This document shows positions 1-6,075 of a DNA stretch of 14,601 bases, piece by piece. A model generated the notes under the pieces. The model saw nothing but the letters and a program-made list of their open reading frames with translations. It ran no database searches and was not told the origin of the DNA. How positions within the stretch are numbered: position 1 is the stretch's first letter; each line of letters begins with the position of its first letter. The DNA comes from Verrucomicrobiota bacterium. GTDB lineage: Bacteria; Verrucomicrobiota; Verrucomicrobiia; Limisphaerales; JADLHS01. The stretch covers positions 1 to 14,601 of the forward strand of contig JANYBF010000496.1 of NCBI GenBank assembly GCA_025360895.1, given 5' to 3'. A program made the translations under genes and the position numbers.

Positions 1-117
1 GGCCACCATCTTGCGCGGGGTGAGCGTTGGCCCAGACGCAAATTCGCGGGGTTCATTTTGTCCGGTTGCGAGAATTTTTACATGGGTTCCGCCAACATCA
101 ATCGCCAGCACTTTCAT
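1..117 (-). CDS. ROK-family sugar kinase, N-terminus only (polyphosphate glucokinase-like)
   Basis: Only the first 39 codons are in the window; the gene continues past the left edge. The protein begins MKVLAIDVGGTHVKILATGQ, which contains the N-terminal phosphate-binding loop of the ASKHA sugar-kinase superfamily (hydrophobic strand, then D-x-G-G-T). The following ASGPTLTP stretch resembles polyphosphate glucokinases of the ROK family, which phosphorylate glucose with polyphosphate or ATP in the cytoplasm. The sugar-binding and zinc motifs lie outside the window, so substrate and phosphate donor cannot be judged. The ATG overlaps the TGA of the upstream phosphatase gene by 4 bp (ATGA), implying translational coupling in one operon. 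No clear Shine-Dalgarno sequence precedes it. Confidence is high for a ROK/ASKHA kinase and lower for the polyphosphate specificity. Confidence 0.75.
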   Translation of the reverse strand, partial: MKVLAIDVGGTHVKILATGQNEPREFASGPTLTPRKMVA

Positions 118-737
118 GGTAAATCTTTCTTGGTTTCGCTATCGGTATCCCCCGGGCGCGTGTCATTCCACAACCGGATCACCGGTTGCGAAAGAGTGTG
201 TTCATAGCTCAGCACACTCAAGCTCGCAGTACTCAACAGGAAAAATTTCCCCGCCGCTGGCGCCAGCCCGAGCCAACGCGCCGTGAAAACCCGCAGAAAA
301 TGTCCACTCGAAAAGAGCAGCACATTGCCGTGGATCGCCCGCACCCGATCTACGACCCCGTCCGCGCGCGCGCCGATTTGCGCGGGCGTTTCCCCACCGG
401 GGACACCATCGCGGAATAGTTGCCAGTCCGGCCGTTCGTTGTGGATGTCGGCGCTGGTACGGCCTTCGTATTGGCCATAGTTCCATTCGACTAAATCGCG
501 ATCCACCTCCGCCGGGCCGCCGAAGCCCGCAAGTTCGCAAGTGCGGGTGGCGCGTTGCAACGGGCTGGTGAAAACTTTGGCAAATGTCAGTCCGCTCAAT
601 CTCCCGCCGAGCGAACGGGCGTTGCCCTCGCCGCGCTCCGTCAACGGCAAGTCGGTCAGCCCCGTGTGCTGGCCGGAAAGATTCCACGCCGTCTCGCCGT
701 GCCGGGCCAGGTAAATTATGGGAAGGAATTGACTCAT
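114..737 (-). CDS. Histidine phosphatase family protein (phosphoglycerate mutase-like)
   Basis: This is a 207-residue cytoplasmic enzyme of the histidine phosphatase superfamily, clade 1. The phosphoacceptor motif RHGETAWN is at residues 12-19 (His13). The second phosphate-pocket arginine is in TSPLQR (Arg62), the acid catalyst is probably Glu84 in LVEWNYGQYEG, and the second catalytic histidine is His146 in SSGHFLRV. All core residues are present and the length is normal for the family. The sequence fits small broad-specificity phosphatases (CobC/GpmB type) better than cofactor-dependent glycolytic mutases, which are longer; the substrate cannot be named. It is the first gene of a minus-strand pair, and its stop overlaps the start of a ROK-family sugar kinase, so a role on sugar phosphates or on product removal for that kinase is a reasonable inference, not shown. 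The ATG at 737 lacks an evident Shine-Dalgarno sequence, and the conserved motif starts within 12 residues, so the start is well constrained. Confidence 0.9.
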   Translation of the reverse strand: MSQFLPIIYLARHGETAWNLSGQHTGLTDLPLTERGEGNARSLGGRLSGLTFAKVFTSPLQRATRTCELAGFGGPAEVDRDLVEWNYGQYEGRTSADIHNERPDWQLFRDGVPGGETPAQIGARADGVVDRVRAIHGNVLLFSSGHFLRVFTARWLGLAPAAGKFFLLSTASLSVLSYEHTLSQPVIRLWNDTRPGDTDSETKKDLP

Positions 738-860
738 GAGTTCGATTGCATTGGAACGCTGATCTTGACGCCTGGCAACAAGGGAATGACTTTAAGTCTG
801 GGTATGATATTTCCGGCATTGAACGCGGCGCCCCGCAAAATAGGTGGATTAACAGTGCGA

Positions 861-878
861 GACAATCGCGGAATTGTC
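861..878. promoter_or_regulatory. Inverted repeat between divergent genes
   Basis: GACAAT and ATTGTC form a perfect 6-bp inverted repeat separated by 6 bp (CGCGGA). It lies between the divergent phosphatase and lipoprotein starts, about 140 bp from each. Its size and symmetry suit a dimeric repressor site or a small hairpin, but one copy in one sequence may be chance. No convincing -35/-10 pair sits next to it. Confidence 0.2.
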
Positions 879-1020
879 CCGAACCAAGGGTCCGGTTTAA
901 TTCGATTCAGGGCTGCTACCGATTGTCATACCCTTCGAGCATGAACCTGGACGAAAGCCACCGCTGGACAAAGATTCGGATTCCTGTTTCCCTCCAAAGC
1001 ACGAGCGAGTTCAAAGACGC

Positions 1021-1857
1021 ATGACTCCGGTCAAAAGAATTTTTCCCACTCATAGTCGGTTTTCTCCGGTCGCACTGGCCTTGATCGGGGCTTCGTTGCT
1101 TTGCAGCTGCCGCGAGCCACGGGCGCACCGAGATGTCGGTCGCCCGGTTTCCAAGATTGAAATCAAACTGCTGGTGCCCGCCGACAAAGTAGTTTGGGCA
1201 ACGGCATCGCTGAAGCTGGCGCAAAGATCCGCCACAAAGTTTGAGGTGTTCTTTTTCGATACCCCGGACGGCGACCTGGCAGCACACGATTTGATTCTGC
1301 GGGCGAGGCAGCCTGCGGGTGGCCCGGTGGATACCATCGCCAAGCTTCGGACGGCCAACAACGCGGCGGAATTGAGCGATTCCGAGACGAGCCTCAAACC
1401 CGAGGACGACTGGACGAACGACCAGGAACCGGTCCACTCACGTTCAGTTGACCACGAGCCGTTGCCCGAGGGTCTATTGCAGCGGGTGGCCGCGGGCCGG
1501 ACACCGGTGGCGGCTCTGTTCAATGACCAGCAACGCGGCTTGGTGAGCGCCCGGCTGAAGAATTTTTATTGGGAGAATTTGAATTGCTACGGCCCGACCC
1601 AGGCGGAGGTCTGGGAAGGCCAGATCCGGCTCAAGGGTTTTCCGAAACCGGTAACGGTCGAGCGCTGGCATCTGGAGCGGAATGGCCGGACTTTGGATTT
1701 GCTCGAGGTATCTGCCAAAGCCAAAGCGGAAACTGAAGCATACGCAAAGTTCCTGGCCGGGCAATTCTTTGAAGCCGCGAGGGTGGCCGGACTGGGCCAG
1801 CCGACTGGTCAGACCAAAACCAGGCTGGTGTTGGATTTCTTCAAACCGGGACTTTGA
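1021..1857 (+). CDS. Predicted lipoprotein with a CYTH-like domain
   Basis: The 278-residue protein starts with a basic stretch and a hydrophobic segment ending ALIGASLLCSC. This reads as a lipoprotein signal peptide with the lipidated cysteine at residue 30 (LCSC box) or possibly 28. The rest resembles a CYTH (CyaB-thiamine triphosphatase) tunnel domain: strand one KIEIKLL at 45-51, FFFDTPDG at 77-84, LILRARQ at 91-97, IAKLR at 106-110, and a late strand LDLLEVSAKAK near 225-235. The hallmark ExExK motif reads K-I-E-I-K, so its first glutamate is lost; the other basic and acidic tunnel residues look largely retained. Known CYTH enzymes cleave triphosphates or polyphosphate, or make cAMP, in the cytosol, so an exported lipidated copy is odd. 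It may have lost catalysis and bind a polyanion instead. It stands alone between a divergent pair and a convergent operon. Assignment to CYTH rests on motif order only. Confidence 0.65.
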   Translation: MTPVKRIFPTHSRFSPVALALIGASLLCSCREPRAHRDVGRPVSKIEIKLLVPADKVVWATASLKLAQRSATKFEVFFFDTPDGDLAAHDLILRARQPAGGPVDTIAKLRTANNAAELSDSETSLKPEDDWTNDQEPVHSRSVDHEPLPEGLLQRVAAGRTPVAALFNDQQRGLVSARLKNFYWENLNCYGPTQAEVWEGQIRLKGFPKPVTVERWHLERNGRTLDLLEVSAKAKAETEAYAKFLAGQFFEAARVAGLGQPTGQTKTRLVLDFFKPGL

Positions 1858-1896
1858 ACTCGAGACTGCTGCCACATCCCGTGGGCACGCTGGGAT

Positions 1897-1914
1897 GCTC
1901 ATTGCGAAATGAGC
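1897..1914. terminator. Short GNRA-loop hairpin after the CYTH lipoprotein gene
   Basis: GCTCATT and AATGAGC form a perfect 7-bp stem closed by a GCGA tetraloop, 40 bp past the lipoprotein stop codon. No T-tract follows on either strand, so it is not a canonical intrinsic terminator. It may protect a 3' end or act with the larger hairpin next to it. Confidence 0.3.
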
Positions 1915-1917
1915 GCT

Positions 1918-1963
1918 GGCGGCGCCGGTTAACCAGTCCCCCTGATCGAGGACCGGGGCCGCC
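1918..1963. terminator. Large hairpin between convergent genes
   Basis: The arms 1918-1929 (GGCGGCGCCGGT) and 1952-1963 (ACCGGGGCCGCC) pair over 12 bp with a single G-G mismatch around a 22-nt loop. The structure lies between two convergent genes, and its right arm reaches the last base of the ompH stop codon. Location and stability suggest a bidirectional 3'-end structure, but there is no T-run on either side, so intrinsic termination is uncertain. Confidence 0.4.
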
Positions 1964-2589
1964 TATTTCTGCTCGGGATTGGCCGCTGGTTTGGCCGCTG
2001 GTTTCAGGATCTCCGCCGGCGCGGCGGCATTGAGTTGTTCCAAGACCACGGTGGTTAAATCATTTTCACCATTCGAATAAAGGAAGACGCGGGTGCCGTT
2101 GATGGTTTCGGCGGCTGAGTCCAGCACCAAGCTGTAGCCGCCGGCCTTGGCCTTGGCATTGACGGTTTCCTTGATCTCGCCCAGCACGTTGTTGCGCATC
2201 CGCTGGAACTGGCTTTTGAGATCCGTGTCCGACCGGGCCGTAAACTGCTTGATGCTTTCATCACTATCCTTGAGTTCCCGGAGTTTTGCCTCCGTGGCCT
2301 TCTTGCGCTTCTCCCGTTCCTCGGGAGAGACAGCCTGGTCATTGGCCTCGGCATTAAGTCTTTGGTATTGCTCGAGGAGTTTCTTTTTATCTTCGTTCAG
2401 GCTTTCCAATTCTTTGATCAAATCGGCTTTGCGCTCCTCCAAGGCCAGGGTGGCCTGCTTGGTTTTCCAATAGTCGGTAAAAACCTTGCTCAAATCCACG
2501 GAGGCGATGCGCGTCTGGGCCGACGCCACGCCAGCCAGCGCAACGAGCAGTGAGAAGGTTAAAATCAATTTTTTCCACGAATTCTTCAT
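1963..2589 (-). CDS. ompH: OmpH/Skp family periplasmic chaperone
   Basis: The 208-residue protein has a clear Sec signal peptide (MKNSWKK, hydrophobic core, cleavage probably after VASA), then the Skp/OmpH start TRIASVDLSKVFTDYWKTKQ. A long charged coiled coil follows at about residues 40-150, with the closing strands GGYSLVLDSAAETINGTRVFL. The tail is Ala/Pro/Lys-rich. Skp trimers hold unfolded outer-membrane proteins in the periplasm and deliver them to the BAM complex, which fits bamA lying two genes upstream on the same strand. The length is somewhat above the roughly 160 residues of enterobacterial Skp because of the longer coil and tail. A TTG four codons upstream would add MAIL, but the ATG at 2589 gives a conventional signal peptide and is preferred. 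No strong Shine-Dalgarno sequence is seen. The family is confident; the symbol follows family usage. Confidence 0.9.
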   Translation of the reverse strand: MKNSWKKLILTFSLLVALAGVASAQTRIASVDLSKVFTDYWKTKQATLALEERKADLIKELESLNEDKKKLLEQYQRLNAEANDQAVSPEEREKRKKATEAKLRELKDSDESIKQFTARSDTDLKSQFQRMRNNVLGEIKETVNAKAKAGGYSLVLDSAAETINGTRVFLYSNGENDLTTVVLEQLNAAAPAEILKPAAKPAANPEQK

Positions 2590-2615
2590 AAGGATAGCCA
2601 ACCAGATTTTCCGAC

Positions 2616-2640
2616 CGCCGCCAATACCATTTTTGCGGCG
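2616..2640. other. Hairpin just upstream of ompH
   Basis: CGCCGC and GCGGCG form a 6-bp all-GC stem with a 13-nt loop, ending 27 bp before the ompH ATG (reading on the minus strand). It would lie in the ompH leader or in the intergenic mRNA. It could influence processing or translation, or be chance pairing in GC-rich DNA. Confidence 0.2.
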
Positions 2641-2656
2641 CCGGGTTAAACATTAT

Positions 2657-2674
2657 CGGGCTGAGACAAGCCCG
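2657..2674 (-). terminator. Candidate terminator after the propeller gene
   Basis: Reading the minus strand, CGGGCT-TGTCTC-AGCCCG forms a 6-bp GC-rich stem about 30 bp past the propeller-gene stop, followed by ATAATGTTT. The T content is poor, so it may be a weak or attenuating terminator that separates dnaB-bamA-propeller from ompH rather than a full stop. Confidence 0.35.
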
Positions 2675-2704
2675 GTCGCAAAAGTGTTCATCTTCCCGAG
2701 GGGT

Positions 2705-5700
2705 TTACGGACTGGATAGCCGAAAAAACTGGGTGGCATTGGTAGCGGGAAGCGAAACCGTGAGGATGGCATTGGTCCGCAACGGCGTGCCCGGCACGGT
2801 GGCCCAACCGTTCGTGCCCACCAAGTTCGTATTGGATTGGAGCTTGAACTCCGACGCCAGGACCGTCCACGAGAGTTGCACCGCGTTGCTCACCGGGCGG
2901 ATGTCGAGTATGAGCTGGACGTTGGTGCTGCTGATCTTGGCAAGAAACGCATCGCGGGAACCGGCGTACGTGCCTTGAAGCGCCGCCCGGGTTGGAAAAT
3001 CAGCCGAGGCCGTCTGGCCTACGACGTAAACATCCCCGGCGGCATCCACCGCAATGCCGTAGCCCGAATCTCCCGCCGAACCGCCCAAATATGCCGAATT
3101 GATGAGGGTCTGGCCGTCACTGCTGAGTTCCGACACAAATACATCATCGAGGCCGGCGTTGCTGGCGCTCAGGAAGCCAAAAGCATTCCGGGTGGGAAAA
3201 TCCTTGGAGGCGGTCGTGCCGATCAGGTGGGCCCGCCCAGCGGCATCCACGGCCACCTTCCGGCCTTCATCATCCAAGGAACCGCCCAAGATGGCGGAAT
3301 ATCCGTTAGTCCCTAGTTTGGTCACGAAGACGTCTTCATTTCCAAAGACACTTGAGCCACTCGCGCCGGCATAGAGCGTACTTGGGGTTTGGGGATTAAC
3401 TTGCACGGCCGTGATTGGCAACGAGGTCAAACCATTGGTAAGGGGATTCCAACTGCCGCCCCCATCCGTGCTCTTGAACAAACCGTTGGTCGTACCAGCG
3501 TAAACCGTGGTCGGATTGAGCGGATCAAGCCCCAGCGCAAAAACACGCGGGGCGCGGTTCGTGATGGTCAGACCGAGGTTGATGGCGCTCCAGTTCGTAC
3601 CAGCGTTGACACTTTTAAAAACCCCGCCCTCCGTGCCGACGTAAACCGTCGCCGGGGTGACCGGATCAATGGCGAGGGCGAGGGTTAAAGTGTTCGTGAG
3701 ACCAAAGTTGAATCCGAACCAAAATGCCCCACTGGTGGTCGTGCGATAAACCCCGCCTGCCGTAGCGGCATAGACAGTGGTCGGTGTCGCTGGATCCACG
3801 GCCAAGGCGCGTACAAAAGCGCTGCCCAGACTGGTGTTGGCCGAACTCCAAGTAGCCGCTCCATTGGTACTCTTGTAAACCCCCAAGTCAGTTCCGGCGT
3901 AAATAATTGTTGGAGTTAGGGGATCAATGGCAATCGTCCGCGTGGTGACAATATCAAACCCGAGACTGCTCAGGAACCAGTGTTTACCCGCATCGAAGCT
4001 TTTGAACAAGCCCTGCGCGGTGCCCGCATAAACGTTCGTTGGCCCGACCGGATCAATGGCTAGGGCCAGCACCGAGCCCACGGCAATGGCCGGGGCCAGG
4101 CCGGCGCTGGTGGGGAGAGCCGCGATATCGGTGCTCCAAGTGGCGCCCGCATCAGTGCTCCGCGCCACGCCACGGGCAGTACCCGCATAGATTCGGTTGG
4201 GATCACTCGGGTCCACCGCCAGCGCCGAAACGACGACACTTTGCATCCCAGTGCTTGAGGCGTTCCAATCCGCGCCCGCATTGCCGCTCTGAAAAACACC
4301 GCCGGGATTCAGCCCGCCCGGAGAAGCCGGAAAGCCGGGGTCTTCCTTGGTTAAACCCGTCACATAAATGTTGGATGCGGCGTCCAGCGCAAGGCCATAA
4401 CCGATATTCCTATCCGCGCCCCCCAAATAACTGGAGGAAACCAGATTGGTGCCGTTGCCGCCCACAATGGTCACGAAGGCATCTTCTTTGCCGGCCAGCC
4501 ACGGTTGCGCCGCGTTGGTGGTCGTGGGAAAATTCCCGGAAGTGGTGTACCCGGTAACATACGCCCAGCCTGCCGCGTCCGCCGCGATGGCATTGCCCGC
4601 GTCAACATTTGAGCCGCCCAGATAAATTGAATAAACGAGGCTGGTACCGGCGGGATCAAATTTGGTCACGAAGGCATCGCGGTTGCCGCCATAATTATTG
4701 AACCCGCCGCTGGCGTTTGCCGTGGGAAAATTGGTGGATTCGGTGTAGCCCGTCACATAGGCAAAGCCGGCCGGGTCAACCGCGATCCCGAGGCCTACGT
4801 CCACCCAACCGCCCCCCAGGTAAGTTGAATAAATTAAATTCGTACCCAGCGGCCCGAGTTTGGTGACAAACCCATCCAGCGGGTAAAGGCCCACGACGGG
4901 ATAAGGGACGCCGCCAATGGCGTTGAAAATGGCGGACTTGCGGGGGAAATCGGTCGAGTCGGTGTAGCCCGTGATGTAAGCATTGCCGCCATTGTCCACC
5001 GCCAGCGACAAGCCGACATCATCCAACGCGCCGCCAATGTAGGCCAGGTAAATTACTTGGGAGGCATCGTTGTTGAATTTAGCGACGAAAGCGTCGCCGT
5101 GGGAACGCGCCCCACTGTAACGATTAGTCAACGTCCCGACCGTGGTCGGGAGTCCGCCCATGCTTTCACCCGCCACATAGACGAAACCGTTCGTATCCAC
5201 CGCCACGCTCCAGCCGGCATCCAGTCCACTGCCACCGAAATACGTCGAATAGCTCAACACCGGATCAATCACCAAGGGCAGGCGGTGATCGTACGGCCCG
5301 ATTTCAAACTTCACGGTTTCCGGGTCCGCCATTAAATAGCCGCCCGCGATTTGTTTTCGGATCCCTTGGACCTGCTGGTAGATCACCGGCTTGGGCTGTC
5401 GAATCGCATCCGCTCCCAAGCTCAAAGTCAAATCACCTTGCTCGTCGAGCGTCACCTTGTCCGCTCCTTGGAACCGAAGGGTAATCACGGACGGGTCCAC
5501 GCCTGGACCGACCACAAAATCGTACTCCAGACGTTGTTGGTTACCGTAGTGAATCAGACTGATGCCCGGATAAAGGTCCGTCACCCGCACGCGCGCGAAC
5601 GTCGGCACACCCGTCCGCCAGCGAGCTGGGTCATTGCCGAGAAAATAATTCACACTGCCGGGCAGCTCCTGTTCACCGGCGATGCGGGCCGAAGCGTCCG

Positions 5701-6073
5701 CCCCCACGAATTCCAACCCGAAACTGCGATAACTCACGGAGGCCGGGAGCGCGCCGGGTAAAACTGGCCCGGGCGATCCATTCGCGGGGAGGCTGGATTT
5801 GCAAACCGAGACGAGCGTCTCGGTCGGCGTGATCGTCAGGTAATACGCCGGGCCGCGCGCAATGAACCGGTCCCGCGCGCCGGCTTCACTTTCACCCACT
5901 TCAAATCGGAGGGGCAATTGGCCCAGCGCAGAAAGCAACGGCGGCGAAACGCTGGTGGGTTCATCGGCCCAAGTCGGCGTGATTATGGCAACCAGTGCGA
6001 GCGCCACGACCACGATGAACCAGAACCTGCGGCGCGGGCGATGGGAGTAAAAATTGTTGTCTCGAAGGTTCAT
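2705..6073 (-). CDS. Secreted SBBP-repeat protein with an inserted Asp-box (BNR) beta-propeller
   Basis: This 1122-residue exported protein has a signal peptide (RRRF, hydrophobic 17-31, cleavage near TWA). Residues about 40-270 match the N-terminal domain usually found ahead of SBBP repeats. Seven SBBP blades follow, marked by STYFGG 276, AYIGG 344, STYLGG 416, SIYLGG 482, SSYLGG 547, SAILGG 926 and SAYLGG 993. Inside blade five (about 590-911) sit seven Asp-box turns of the S-x-D-x-G-x-x-W type at 596, 639, 692, 735, 778, 821 and 868, four of the six intervals being exactly 43 residues. The C-terminus (about 1052-1122, ending FFRLSSP) resembles small beta domains that terminate many verrucomicrobial secreted proteins. 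No catalytic site is recognisable; binding of glycans or proteins at the surface is an inference. The gene starts 2 bp after bamA, so it is probably co-transcribed and translationally coupled. Confidence 0.9.
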   Translation of the reverse strand: MNLRDNNFYSHRPRRRFWFIVVVALALVAIITPTWADEPTSVSPPLLSALGQLPLRFEVGESEAGARDRFIARGPAYYLTITPTETLVSVCKSSLPANGSPGPVLPGALPASVSYRSFGLEFVGADASARIAGEQELPGSVNYFLGNDPARWRTGVPTFARVRVTDLYPGISLIHYGNQQRLEYDFVVGPGVDPSVITLRFQGADKVTLDEQGDLTLSLGADAIRQPKPVIYQQVQGIRKQIAGGYLMADPETVKFEIGPYDHRLPLVIDPVLSYSTYFGGSGLDAGWSVAVDTNGFVYVAGESMGGLPTTVGTLTNRYSGARSHGDAFVAKFNNDASQVIYLAYIGGALDDVGLSLAVDNGGNAYITGYTDSTDFPRKSAIFNAIGGVPYPVVGLYPLDGFVTKLGPLGTNLIYSTYLGGGWVDVGLGIAVDPAGFAYVTGYTESTNFPTANASGGFNNYGGNRDAFVTKFDPAGTSLVYSIYLGGSNVDAGNAIAADAAGWAYVTGYTTSGNFPTTTNAAQPWLAGKEDAFVTIVGGNGTNLVSSSYLGGADRNIGYGLALDAASNIYVTGLTKEDPGFPASPGGLNPGGVFQSGNAGADWNASSTGMQSVVVSALAVDPSDPNRIYAGTARGVARSTDAGATWSTDIAALPTSAGLAPAIAVGSVLALAIDPVGPTNVYAGTAQGLFKSFDAGKHWFLSSLGFDIVTTRTIAIDPLTPTIIYAGTDLGVYKSTNGAATWSSANTSLGSAFVRALAVDPATPTTVYAATAGGVYRTTTSGAFWFGFNFGLTNTLTLALAIDPVTPATVYVGTEGGVFKSVNAGTNWSAINLGLTITNRAPRVFALGLDPLNPTTVYAGTTNGLFKSTDGGGSWNPLTNGLTSLPITAVQVNPQTPSTLYAGASGSSVFGNEDVFVTKLGTNGYSAILGGSLDDEGRKVAVDAAGRAHLIGTTASKDFPTRNAFGFLSASNAGLDDVFVSELSSDGQTLINSAYLGGSAGDSGYGIAVDAAGDVYVVGQTASADFPTRAALQGTYAGSRDAFLAKISSTNVQLILDIRPVSNAVQLSWTVLASEFKLQSNTNLVGTNGWATVPGTPLRTNAILTVSLPATNATQFFRLSSP

Positions 6074-6075
6074 GT

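Noticed and set aside
803..808. TATGAT as a -10 element for the lipoprotein gene
   Set aside because: The nearest -35-like sequence (TTGACG, 765-770) is 32 bp upstream, far too distant, and nothing suitable lies at 17 bp.
2587..2601. TTG at 2601 as the start of ompH
   Set aside because: The ATG at 2589 gives a standard signal peptide; the TTG form only adds four residues with no benefit.
2705..6073. Repeated short sequences in the propeller gene as a CRISPR array or tandem DNA repeat
   Set aside because: The repeats are imperfect at the DNA level and keep the reading frame; they are explained by propeller blades at the protein level.
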